Shown in pieces: positions 34,230-41,507 of a stretch of DNA of 41,507 nucleotides (positions are counted from its first letter, which is position 1; every line of letters begins with the position of its first letter). The notes under the pieces were generated by a model. It worked only from the letters and a program-made list of their open reading frames with translations. It was not told where the DNA came from and did not search any database. A program made the position numbers and the translations under genes. Source of the stretch: an uncultured bacterium (GTDB lineage: Bacteria; Planctomycetota; Uabimicrobiia; Uabimicrobiales; JABWCH01); assembly GCA_938003875.1 (NCBI GenBank), contig CALKWO010000170.1, forward strand, positions 1 through 41,507, read 5' to 3'.

Positions 34230-36443
34230 TTATTTCTCCGATTGACTTTTTTGGTAGAGCTTTTTGAGATCGTTCAAAAGCCAGTTGAATTTATAGCGAT
34301 AGAGTTTTTGGACATCACCGTTGAAGAAAAGTACCATTCTCTCTCCATTCTTATTTTCTTGTTTTGTCCAGACAATGGGAAAATTGGGATTTGCCTGGTA
34401 GAATTCCAGGGGAATGCTGGTACACTCATAGTTTTCTGTATCAAAGGGGGAAATGAGATTTTTTGCCAGAAGTTCCTGGAAAAGCTCTTGACCACAAGGA
34501 GGATACTTTGCATACTCTACATGATAAAGCTGGATTGCAGTAGAAAGGGTTCTTAGCTTTCCCATAGAGGCTGCATCTTTTGATCTTTCTTGTGCTTTGA
34601 CAATACCAGGAATAGCGATTGCCGCGCCTACTCCAACACCAGCAGCTCCTAAAATCATGACATCCAATGAACCTTTGGAAGAGAGGATCAGTCCATCTTC
34701 TTCTAAAGAAATCACTACTGTTCCAGGAGAAAAGTAGGATGCCAGAGTTTGTGCCCTGGGCAAAAGAGATGTTTCTATAGGTATACCTGCACCGCGGATA
34801 TATCCTTCAAAATATCGAACAAGACTGCGCAAGGTATTCCACCAGATATGAATGGAAGGCTGTGGATTGTAATAGATAAAACTAAGATGATTGCCTTTAG
34901 GAATGCTATCCAGAAAATCTTTTTTATCCGCGAGGGTAATCTTATTGGAATTTTTCCATTGCATATAGGAACTTAGTCCCTGCACTGTTTGACCTAAATA
35001 AAGATAATTTCCATCATAGGTATAGGCCATACCAGAGAATCCATAGGAAAGAGCATTGTGAACAGCCTGGACAGGGTCTTTGATTCTTTCCATTTTTTTA
35101 AAAGGATTGTCCCCTAATTTTCCTAGAGGATTGACAAAATAAGAATATGTCCTTCCGTCCAGTTCTACCACTTTTCGATCTATCTTCAATAAATCAGCCA
35201 GTTTTTGGATACATTTTTCTGCTTTTTCTTTATCTTTAACAGGAATGACGCTGGCAGACTCGGCAAAAAGCCCGCCCTCATAAAATGCCAGAGAAAAGGT
35301 ATCGCCCATAAAAGTGGTAGCAAAATCGTCTTTCAGACTAAAGCCAATCTGTTCTTCCACAGCAGCAACAACTTGTTTATACTGCATGAACAAGCCCATC
35401 TTTTCCTGGGGGTCTAGGATTTGGATGATGTTTTCTACAGAGGCAATCAAATAGGAAAGATTCAATTTACCACAGGAAAAGGCAGTAGAAAAGTCAGGAA
35501 TGTTTTTAGCGAGTTCCTGAACATTTACCGCATCGCCCTGGTATAGAGAATGGATGCCATCTTTAGCTCCTGGAGCATAAAGAAAGAAGGTACTATGGAA
35601 ATCTTTTCCTTCCAGGTTCATGCTCATAGATAAAGAACGAATGTCTTTGATTTTTAAATCTTCTATAATTTTATACACGTGAGGAGGGATAGCCTTTCCA
35701 AAAGTAGAAAATGCACTTTCCAGATTAGCATAGAAGACAAAAGCAGGAACAATAGGTTCTTCTTGTTTAGCACCATGCAAAAGAACAGAAGCTACTTTTT
35801 TTACACCAGGATTGTCTTTGAGAAGGGCTTCCTTGCTCTTTCCTACATAGGCACTGATCACTTCTTGCAACAATTCTTTTTTAGAAGCAAGAACAAAGGT
35901 GTTTTCTATAATAGCATAGCAAACAGGACCTCTTTGCATTTCATAGAAAGAAAGACCTTCCCATTTTTGTTCTGTAAATTTCATTCTTCCTTTTTGTTGC
36001 ACTGTAGATAAAAGCTGCATAAAATTTTGTTGCTGGTTCCCAAATTCTAAAGAAAGGACAGCACCTAAAGGCATGTTGTTTCCTGGCACAACATCCACTA
36101 CCGCCACTAACAATTCTCCATCGAGAACAGAAAGTGTTTCCTCCAGGCTCATGCCCAGATTTTTTTCCAGGTCTTTCAATCCTTTTTCTACTTTAGGTTG
36201 CACCATTTCCCAAAGAGGAAGGAAGAAACGATGGACTTCAGGGTCTAAAGCCAGTTTGTAAATATTGCTTTGTGCAAAGGCTTTTTTCACATTGGTTACA
36301 TCGGGTACACCTGTAACGAGCAGCGTTCTTTGAGGTAAAACATTGAATAGCGAAAAGCCCGTTTCTTTGACAGCTTCCTGAGCTTGAATATAAGGGCTTA
36401 CAAGAAATATCCCAAGAAGAGACAGCAGAAACAAACACCGCAT
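34230..36443 (-). CDS. DUF3352-like secreted protein with pseudopilin-like C-terminal segment
   Basis: Exported protein of 737 aa. The signal peptide is residues 1-22 (ends IQAQ). The long central region (about 30-580) reads like DUF3352 proteins, with repeats of the ISLSLE..FY type (GAVLSLEFG, GDTFSLAFYEGG, SFIYYNPQP). At 597-617 there is a hydrophobic segment (LGAAGVGVGAAIAIPGIV), then a GspG-like pseudopilin helix, AQERSKDAASMGKLRTLSTAIQ and YHVEYAKYPP (Tyr-Pro-Pro at 647-649), and a C-terminal domain. AAAGGAGAAAG precedes the start. DUF3352 function is unknown; the fused pseudopilin end is unusual. Confidence 0.7.
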   Translation of the reverse strand: MRCLFLLSLLGIFLVSPYIQAQEAVKETGFSLFNVLPQRTLLVTGVPDVTNVKKAFAQSNIYKLALDPEVHRFFLPLWEMVQPKVEKGLKDLEKNLGMSLEETLSVLDGELLVAVVDVVPGNNMPLGAVLSLEFGNQQQNFMQLLSTVQQKGRMKFTEQKWEGLSFYEMQRGPVCYAIIENTFVLASKKELLQEVISAYVGKSKEALLKDNPGVKKVASVLLHGAKQEEPIVPAFVFYANLESAFSTFGKAIPPHVYKIIEDLKIKDIRSLSMSMNLEGKDFHSTFFLYAPGAKDGIHSLYQGDAVNVQELAKNIPDFSTAFSCGKLNLSYLIASVENIIQILDPQEKMGLFMQYKQVVAAVEEQIGFSLKDDFATTFMGDTFSLAFYEGGLFAESASVIPVKDKEKAEKCIQKLADLLKIDRKVVELDGRTYSYFVNPLGKLGDNPFKKMERIKDPVQAVHNALSYGFSGMAYTYDGNYLYLGQTVQGLSSYMQWKNSNKITLADKKDFLDSIPKGNHLSFIYYNPQPSIHIWWNTLRSLVRYFEGYIRGAGIPIETSLLPRAQTLASYFSPGTVVISLEEDGLILSSKGSLDVMILGAAGVGVGAAIAIPGIVKAQERSKDAASMGKLRTLSTAIQLYHVEYAKYPPCGQELFQELLAKNLISPFDTENYECTSIPLEFYQANPNFPIVWTKQENKNGERMVLFFNGDVQKLYRYKFNWLLNDLKKLYQKSQSEK

Positions 36444-36569
36444 AAACTTTCTCCTTTAAAATGTAAAAACTAAAGTTAAAACAAATCATCCATTTGGAAC
36501 CTGTTTTCTTATTTTAGGGGAAAAATGCTCTCAAGTCAAGTCGGATATGCTTTTTTTTCAGAATTCTTA

Positions 36570-36597
36570 TTGCAAGATATTTTTTTTTTGCTAGAAT
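36570..36597 (+). promoter_or_regulatory. candidate promoter for the PEP-CTERM genes
   Basis: TTGCAA (36570-36575), 16-nt T-rich spacer, and TAGAAT (36592-36597) with an extended -10 TGC just before it. A ribosome site GAGGAGG (36633-36639) follows 7 nt ahead of ATG 36647. The rest of 36444-36646 is AT-rich with no gene. Confidence 0.5.
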
Positions 36598-36646
36598 TTA
36601 TAAAATGTTAAAAATTTTTGGAGAATTTTAATGAGGAGGCAATACT

Positions 36647-37318
36647 ATGAAATATCTTTTATTTTTCCTTTTTTTGCCTGTTCTTCTTTATGCTGCGCCA
36701 GTGACACTACAAAATGCTACTGCCACACTTTCTCAACCATCCTATACTATAGATAAATCTATAGATGGAGTTATTGATGCTTATGGATGGGCCATCAATG
36801 CAATCAATACTAATCAAGCGGCAGTGTGGGAAACAGTATCCAATGTAAATGCAAGTACAATCCAATTTACCATGCACCAGATGCATCCTTATCATTTGAT
36901 TGGACGATTCTTATTTTCTGTTACCAGCGATGCGCGTAGTACCTTTGCCGATGGGCTTATCAATAATGGTGATGTTAGTGCTACCTGGAGTGCTCTGATA
37001 AATCCCACAATCACTGTTCCTTCTGGAATGGGCTATACTATTCTAGCAGATAAGAGCATTTTGATTTCTGGAACAGTTCCCACTACTGGAGTTTACTATG
37101 TAGAATATAGCCTGCCTATAGCCAATATTACGGGAATCCGACTTGATGTTTTAACAGACCCTTCTCTTCCTTACAATGGCCCAGGTATGCCTTCTAATGG
37201 TAACATTGTTCTAAGTGAATTGGTGGTAGATGCAAACGGGACTTTTGCCGTACCTGAACCAGCAAGTTTTCTTCTTTTAGCTTTTTTTATTATTTTTAGA
37301 TATTTATATAAAAAATAA
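36647..37318 (+). CDS. PEP-CTERM sorting-domain protein (paralogue A)
   Basis: Exported protein of 223 aa. The signal peptide is MKYLLFFLFLPVLLYA. The mature part (APVTLQNATATLSQ, then IDKSIDGVIDAYGWA and LIGRFLFSVTSDAR) resembles a discoidin/F5-8C-type beta-sandwich, a carbohydrate- or surface-binding fold. The C-terminus VPEPASFLLLAFFIIFRYL with KK is a PEP-CTERM sorting signal: VPEP motif, hydrophobic helix, basic end. Exosortase normally cleaves near the motif and the protein is released or attached at the surface. It is 223 aa like its paralogue at 38079, with the signal peptide and last codons nearly identical at DNA level. Confidence 0.88.
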   Translation: MKYLLFFLFLPVLLYAAPVTLQNATATLSQPSYTIDKSIDGVIDAYGWAINAINTNQAAVWETVSNVNASTIQFTMHQMHPYHLIGRFLFSVTSDARSTFADGLINNGDVSATWSALINPTITVPSGMGYTILADKSILISGTVPTTGVYYVEYSLPIANITGIRLDVLTDPSLPYNGPGMPSNGNIVLSELVVDANGTFAVPEPASFLLLAFFIIFRYLYKK

Positions 37319-37413
37319 AGTTTACAACTTCTGTCTGATAATTTTTCAATAGAAAAAAAGAATCCATTAGGAAAATGGAAGCAGTTGAATGTATATTTTT
37401 TAGGAGAAATTCT

Positions 37414-38052
37414 ATGGCAAAATATTTTATGATTTTCGCTATGATAACAGCTTTCTGTTTAGAAATGAAGGCTACAACCATAGAATATAGCACCCAGTCA
37501 GGCTTTCAGTCAGCAGCATCTTCGCTTACCATAATCGATTTTGAAGACCAAAATTCAGGCACCGTTTTGACGGGAAATGAATATAGCCATTTAGGCTTGA
37601 CTATCCAGCAGCGCGATGGGCGTGCTATGAATATTGTACCACGATTTGCGTCTACCATTACAAATTCAGGCGTTCGGGCTATTTCCTCTTCATGGTCAGC
37701 ATCAGGGAGTCATACAGATGCTTACACAGACAATTTCGATTTTATTTTTTCTAACCCTGTATACCAGGCAGGTTTGTGGATAGGTGATATCAATGGAACG
37801 GAAATCCAGTTCTTAGGTGTTAGCGATCAAATCATCGCCAGTAAATGGATACCGAATGGTACGCCGTATATTGCATTTTATGGCATCATCACCGACCAGC
37901 AAATCAAGAGAATCAGAACCATAGAGGCAGCTAATGATGGCGATGGAATTAGCTATGATGATATTATGTTCTCATCCGTTCCTGAGCCAGCTTCGGTTTT
38001 CAGCTTCCTTCTTGCTGTTCTGCTCTTAAGTTTAAGCTGTAGAAAAAAGTAA
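37414..38052 (+). CDS. PEP-CTERM sorting-domain protein (distinct family)
   Basis: Exported protein of 212 aa from ATG 37414, supported by AGGAGA 7 nt upstream; the frame extends 13 codons upstream without a ribosome site. The signal peptide (MAKYFMIFAMITAFCLEMKA) is followed by a beta-rich domain starting TTIEYSTQSGFQSAASSLTI (IDFEDQ, LGLTIQQRDGRAMNI, YQAGLWIGDI), resembling exosortase-linked secreted proteins with a lectin-like or C2-like fold. It ends SVPEPASVFSFLLAVLLLSL and CRKK, a PEP-CTERM signal with a cysteine beside the basic tail. It is not a paralogue of the two flanking genes. No exosortase is in the window. Confidence 0.85.
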   Translation: MAKYFMIFAMITAFCLEMKATTIEYSTQSGFQSAASSLTIIDFEDQNSGTVLTGNEYSHLGLTIQQRDGRAMNIVPRFASTITNSGVRAISSSWSASGSHTDAYTDNFDFIFSNPVYQAGLWIGDINGTEIQFLGVSDQIIASKWIPNGTPYIAFYGIITDQQIKRIRTIEAANDGDGISYDDIMFSSVPEPASVFSFLLAVLLLSLSCRKK

Positions 38053-38078
38053 AAATTCCCTAAGTAGGAGGCAATGCA

Positions 38079-38750
38079 ATGAAATATCTTTTATTTTTCC
38101 TTTTTTTGCCTGTTCTTCTCTATGCTGTACCAGTCACATTGCAAAATGCTACTGCCACCTATTCTCAATCAGGCTATACAGTAGACAAGAGCATAGACGG
38201 AGTAATCGATAGCTATGGATGGGCTGTCAATGCTATCCCCAATCATTCAGCAGCATGGGAAACAGTATCTAACGTTACTGCAAGCAAAATTACGTTTACC
38301 ATGCATCAATTATATAATTTACACTGGCTTGGACGATTCTTATTCTCTGTTACCAGTGATAGTCGTAGTACATTTGCCGATGGGCTTCTCAATAATGGCG
38401 ATGTTACGGCTAACTGGATTGCTTTAGAAAATCCTACGATCACCCTTCCTTCTGGCATGAACTATAGTGTTCTGGAAGACAAAAGCATTTTGATTTCTGC
38501 AACTTCGCTTCCCGGCACTGGTGTATACTATGTGGAATACAGCCTGCCTATAGCGAATATTACAGGAATACGTCTGGATACATTACCCCATAGCAGCCTT
38601 ACTAACAATGGCCCTGGTCTTGGCTATAATGGGAACTTTGTTCTGAGTGAATTGGTGGTAGATGCAAGCGGAACTTTTGCCATACCTGAGCCTGCAAGTT
38701 TTTTCCTTTTAGGTTTTTTTATTATTTTTAGATATTTATATAAAAAATAA
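38079..38750 (+). CDS. PEP-CTERM sorting-domain protein (paralogue B)
   Basis: Second copy of the 223-aa PEP-CTERM protein. MKYLLFFLFLPVLLYA is identical to paralogue A, the middle has diverged (DKSIDGVIDSYGWAVNAIPNH; SAAWETVSNVTASKI), and IPEPASFFLLGFFIIFRYL with KK ends it. The ribosome site AGGAGG (38065-38070 region) is about 7 nt upstream. Nucleotides of the first 50 bases and last 40 bases are nearly the same as in copy A, so the ends look homogenised by gene conversion or strong selection. A different gene separates the two copies, so this is not a simple tandem duplication. Confidence 0.88.
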   Translation: MKYLLFFLFLPVLLYAVPVTLQNATATYSQSGYTVDKSIDGVIDSYGWAVNAIPNHSAAWETVSNVTASKITFTMHQLYNLHWLGRFLFSVTSDSRSTFADGLLNNGDVTANWIALENPTITLPSGMNYSVLEDKSILISATSLPGTGVYYVEYSLPIANITGIRLDTLPHSSLTNNGPGLGYNGNFVLSELVVDASGTFAIPEPASFFLLGFFIIFRYLYKK

Positions 38751-38771
38751 AATATGATAAGGGGAGAGCAG

Positions 38772-39443
38772 ATGTTACAAAGAATTCTTTTTTTTCTTCT
38801 TTCAGCAACTCTTTGTTTTTGCTATGCACAAGAAAAAAATGAGCTGGAATCAGGCAGTGATTTCAATGATTATGTGATTTCTATGTTGGAAAGCTACCCT
38901 ACTGATGGAACACACCAATACTATTGGCCTTCTAGCGGTACATGGGCTGGTGTAACGCGCGATCTTTATTACAGAGGAGCCTTGTTTACCCAGGGGGATA
39001 CTTTCAAACGATGCTATTGTTGTGGAATTACCTTTGAGGTCTTTTTTCGTGCCTATGAAAAATATTGCAAGGATCAAGGAAAAGATTTTATTATCAAAGA
39101 TTTTGACTCCAAAAAACTGAATACATTTCTCAGACAATGGTTCGGTTCCGATGGCAATCGCAAGACACTTCTGAATGCTGTTCTTAGCAATAATCTTGGT
39201 TATTCTGTTGCTATGGACAAAGCGAAAAAAGGGGATTTTGTTCAGCTTTGGAGATATAGTGGATCAGGCCATTCCGTCATTTTTATTTCCTGGGTCTATG
39301 ATGCCAGTGGAAAGCTCTATGGTATGAAATATTGGTCAACCCAGGGAAGTACCAATGGAATCGGATACAGAACAGAATATTTTTCGGGAAACAGTGGTGT
39401 AGACACAACTCAGCTCTATATAGCAAGAGTAGTTCCAAAGTAG
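38772..39443 (+). CDS. secreted NlpC/P60- or CHAP-like cysteine hydrolase
   Basis: Exported protein of 223 aa from ATG 38772 (GGGGAG just upstream; an in-frame ATG at 38754 lacks one). The signal peptide MLQRILFFLLSATLCFCYA precedes QEKN. The mature protein has FKRCYCCGITFEVFF, where a cysteine sits as in NlpC/P60 or CHAP amidases, and GDFVQLWRYSGSGHSVIFI, where a histidine fits the second catalytic position. Such enzymes cut peptidoglycan or similar amide bonds; YWPSSGTWAG may be a substrate pocket. I see no exact family match, so the catalytic reading is inference. It follows the PEP-CTERM genes by 21 bp and may belong to the same transcript. Confidence 0.65.
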   Translation: MLQRILFFLLSATLCFCYAQEKNELESGSDFNDYVISMLESYPTDGTHQYYWPSSGTWAGVTRDLYYRGALFTQGDTFKRCYCCGITFEVFFRAYEKYCKDQGKDFIIKDFDSKKLNTFLRQWFGSDGNRKTLLNAVLSNNLGYSVAMDKAKKGDFVQLWRYSGSGHSVIFISWVYDASGKLYGMKYWSTQGSTNGIGYRTEYFSGNSGVDTTQLYIARVVPK

Positions 39444-39468
39444 CTTTTTAAAAAAAGAAAGGTCATTC

Positions 39469-39903
39469 ATGAAAATAGCTCTTGGTTCAGACCATGCTGG
39501 CTGGGAAGTAAAAGAAAAAATCTGTGCTTTTTTAGTCCAAAAAGGATATGAAATCATAGACTATGGAACTCAAAGCCAGGATTCGTGTGATTACCCTGAT
39601 TTTGCTATTGCTGTTGCGCAGTCTGTATCTCAGGGAACTGCCAGTATGGGTATTCTCCTTTGCGGTAGCGGTATTGGAATGTCCATTGCTGCAAACAAGG
39701 TCAAAGGCATTCGGGCTGCACTCTGTGTAAATGAAGAAATGGCAAAACTAAGCCGTCTCCATAACAATGCGAATGTTCTATGCCTGGGTGTACGGACCTT
39801 TCCTGGAAATTGGGAACAAATTGTGGATATCTGGCTGAATACAAAATTTGAAGAAGGCCGCCATCAGAAACGAATTGATAAAATCCACCATATAGAAGTC
39901 TAA
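39469..39903 (+). CDS. rpiB: ribose-5-phosphate isomerase B
   Basis: RpiB/LacA-type isomerase of 144 aa, interconverting ribose 5-phosphate and ribulose 5-phosphate. LGSDHAGW (5-12) includes the substrate-binding Asp8-His9, YGTQS the next loop, and LLCGSGIGMSI (63-73) the catalytic Cys65 and glycine-rich anion hole. AALCVNEEMAKLSRLHNNANVL (central NNAN motif) and the final arginine segment RHQKRI are typical. AAGG upstream of the start is a weak ribosome site. The length is normal. It lies 25 bp after the hydrolase gene and 23 bp before the sigma54 activator. Together with fbp and gph in this window it adds a third sugar-phosphate enzyme, but no operon links them. Confidence 0.95.
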   Translation: MKIALGSDHAGWEVKEKICAFLVQKGYEIIDYGTQSQDSCDYPDFAIAVAQSVSQGTASMGILLCGSGIGMSIAANKVKGIRAALCVNEEMAKLSRLHNNANVLCLGVRTFPGNWEQIVDIWLNTKFEEGRHQKRIDKIHHIEV

Positions 39904-39926
39904 GCAGTCTTTGGCATAGAAAATTT

Positions 39927-41432
39927 ATGGAAGAAAATACTCCTTCAAGCAGTTCCAGCAAGCTGGAAGTTTTATCCATGCTGAACAGGCGTGTGCATCA
40001 GGGGATAGATCTGGAAGAATTTTTGCAGGAAGCTGCAGACCAGATCGCCCTTGCCATGAATGCTGCGCGAGTGACGATCTATTTTCTGGATAAAAAAAGG
40101 CAGGAACTGTGGTCAAAAATCGCCCATCTCGAAGAGATTTCGGAAATTCGCCTTAAGCTTGGTCAAGGTGTTGCAGGGCATGTGGCAGAAAGTGGAGAAA
40201 CCATAAACATCCCTGCATCCTATTCGGATAAGCGTTTTTATGCAGGGATTGACCAGCAAACAGGATTCAAGACTCTTTCTCAGCTTGCTGCTCCCATCTG
40301 GGACAAAAATGGAGAAATCCTGGGAGTTGTGCAAATCCTAAACAAACAGGATGGCATCTTTACAAGAGAAGATGAGCAATTTCTGGAAATCCTATGCCCC
40401 CAGTTCGCTCTTTTGATTGAAAATACATCTTTGTACCAGATGATGAAGGTCACAAGACTGAAAAATACCAGGACATTCCCTCTTGCCAGCAGATACAACA
40501 ACATCATTGGTACAAGCCTGGACATGCAAAAGGTTTTTTCTTTAATTGGAAAAATAGCACCAACCGCCATTACGGTTTTGATACGAGGAGAAAGTGGGAC
40601 GGGAAAAGAGATGGTGGCAAGGGCAATCCATCTCAACAGCCCAAGAAAAGATAAACCTTTCGTAAAGATCGATTGCATCGCTCTGCCAGAAACCCTTTTG
40701 GAGAATGAACTTTTTGGACATGAAAAAGGAGCATACACAGGTGCTATATCCAGAATGGCAGGCAAAATCGAAGCAGCAAAAGATGGTACTCTCTTCATAG
40801 ATGAAATTGGAGATATGCCTCTTTCCATGCAGGGCAAGCTTCTTAGAATATTGCAAGATCGCCAGTATGAACCTCTTGGAACCACGCAGAGCCTCGAAGT
40901 AAAAGCCCGAATCCTATGTGCTACTAACCAGAATCTGGAAAAGCTTCTGCAAGAGCAAAAATTCCGCAGCGATCTTTACTTCCGCATTAAAGTAGCCCAG
41001 ATTTTTCTTCCTCCTCTGAGACAAAGGCAAAGTGCTGACATCATCGCCCTTGCCGAGTATTTTCTGGAAAAATTCAACCGCCAATACCAAAAAAAAATTC
41101 AAGGCTTCAGCAAAGAAAGCCTGACCATCCTAACAGAATACAACTGGCCAGGAAACGTAAGAGAAATGGAAAATGCAATAGAATCGGCTGTTGTTCTGAA
41201 TGAAGGTATCTGCATTACGCCAGAGAGCCTCTGCCTTTCTCCTTCTATAATCCCCATTCCTACAATAGAACAAGAAAACCTATCCCTGGAAGAAATGGAA
41301 AAAAGGCACATCTTGCATGTTTTGCAAAAAACACAGGGGAACAAAAGCAAAGCAGCCGAAATCTTGAAAATTGGCCGCAATACTCTGCTAAGAAAACTAG
41401 AAGAATATGGGCTTGCAGGAAAAACCTCCTAA
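39927..41432 (+). CDS. sigma54-dependent transcriptional activator with GAF sensor domain
   Basis: Enhancer-binding protein of 501 aa. A GAF domain (about 15-170) senses a small ligand. The AAA+ sigma54-interaction domain (about 190-425) has Walker A GESGTGKE (221-228), the sigma54-contacting loop GAYTGA (268-273, with Tyr for the more usual Phe), Walker B GTLFIDEIGD (287-296), and WPGNVREM (407-414). The C-terminus (455-497) is a Fis-type helix-turn-helix, VLQKTQGNKSKAAEIL and GRNTLLRKLEEYG. It activates sigma54 promoters when its GAF domain binds ligand. Target genes are unknown; I found no convincing GG-N10-GC promoter in the window by eye. Confidence 0.94.
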   Translation: MEENTPSSSSSKLEVLSMLNRRVHQGIDLEEFLQEAADQIALAMNAARVTIYFLDKKRQELWSKIAHLEEISEIRLKLGQGVAGHVAESGETINIPASYSDKRFYAGIDQQTGFKTLSQLAAPIWDKNGEILGVVQILNKQDGIFTREDEQFLEILCPQFALLIENTSLYQMMKVTRLKNTRTFPLASRYNNIIGTSLDMQKVFSLIGKIAPTAITVLIRGESGTGKEMVARAIHLNSPRKDKPFVKIDCIALPETLLENELFGHEKGAYTGAISRMAGKIEAAKDGTLFIDEIGDMPLSMQGKLLRILQDRQYEPLGTTQSLEVKARILCATNQNLEKLLQEQKFRSDLYFRIKVAQIFLPPLRQRQSADIIALAEYFLEKFNRQYQKKIQGFSKESLTILTEYNWPGNVREMENAIESAVVLNEGICITPESLCLSPSIIPIPTIEQENLSLEEMEKRHILHVLQKTQGNKSKAAEILKIGRNTLLRKLEEYGLAGKTS

Positions 41433-41507
41433 AATTGCTTTTATAAACCTATAACCTACGTTCCGCAGCTTCTAAGGAAAGAATTTTGATTTTTTTAGGT
41501 TGTTTTT

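Noticed and set aside
40280..40885. 201-codon minus-strand frame inside the sigma54 activator
   Set aside because: Antisense to the conserved AAA+ domain, whose codon constraints leave the opposite strand open.
1..41507. CRISPR arrays, tRNA or rRNA genes
   Set aside because: No regularly spaced repeats, cloverleaf-like segments or rRNA-like GC-rich conserved stretches were recognised by eye; a tRNA scan would be needed to exclude a short gene.

Overview
The window is an AT-rich bacterial chromosome segment. Four things point weakly to a Planctomycetota (or wider PVC) relative: two tandem paralogous PEP-CTERM proteins plus a third between them, a membrane-anchored protein with a squalene-cyclase-like toroid, a DUF3352-like protein ending in a pseudopilin-like segment, and a sigma54/GAF activator. 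The lineage is an inference from protein types, not from a marker gene. I recognise no rRNA, tRNA, CRISPR array or intact transposase.

Layout. (1) 1-1.6 kb: a secreted M14 zinc carboxypeptidase, with a structured stretch downstream of it. (2) 1.6-27.5 kb: a long run of minus-strand genes. It starts at the right with a UDP-glucuronate decarboxylase (UXS) type epimerase and reads leftwards through an orphan HydB/NuoF-like flavo-iron-sulfur protein, a second sugar epimerase, a DegT aminotransferase, an asparagine synthase-type amidotransferase, a hexapeptide acyltransferase and a MaoC hydratase. A terminator at about 19.13-19.15 kb separates these from the next unit: a glycosyltransferase, a NodB-like deacetylase, a methyltransferase, a radical SAM/SPASM protein, a Wzx-type flippase, a transglutaminase-like protein, an epimerase, two more glycosyltransferases, an ATP-grasp ligase, a PHP phosphoesterase, a second deacetylase, a second asparagine synthase and a MoxR ATPase. 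A terminator follows at about 1.6 kb. This reads as a locus for an amidated, acylated and deacetylated surface polysaccharide. The 4.4-13 kb part is clearly more AT-rich than the rest. A 106-bp MITE-like element lies between two glycosyltransferase genes.

(3) 27.6-33.3 kb, minus strand: a secreted protein of unknown function, a coiled-coil lipoprotein with a phosphate-binding-protein-like domain, class I fructose-1,6-bisphosphatase, the toroid membrane protein, and an Rrf2 regulator carrying Fe-S-type cysteines. A perfect 13-bp hairpin sits between the Rrf2 gene and the toroid gene. (4) 33.4-36.4 kb: a phosphoglycolate phosphatase-type HAD gene with a near-consensus promoter, converging on the DUF3352/pseudopilin protein across a shared terminator. 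(5) 36.6-41.4 kb, plus strand: three PEP-CTERM proteins, a secreted NlpC/P60- or CHAP-like protein, ribose-5-phosphate isomerase B and a sigma54-dependent activator.

PEP-CTERM proteins are usually processed by an exosortase whose presence tracks with exopolysaccharide loci. Such a locus is present here, but no exosortase gene is in the window. No stretch over 300 bases lacks a gene; the larger gaps (1-195, 9107-9339, 33225-33511, 36444-36646) are described as features. GC statements are by eye and family assignments are from motif recognition, not from database searches.
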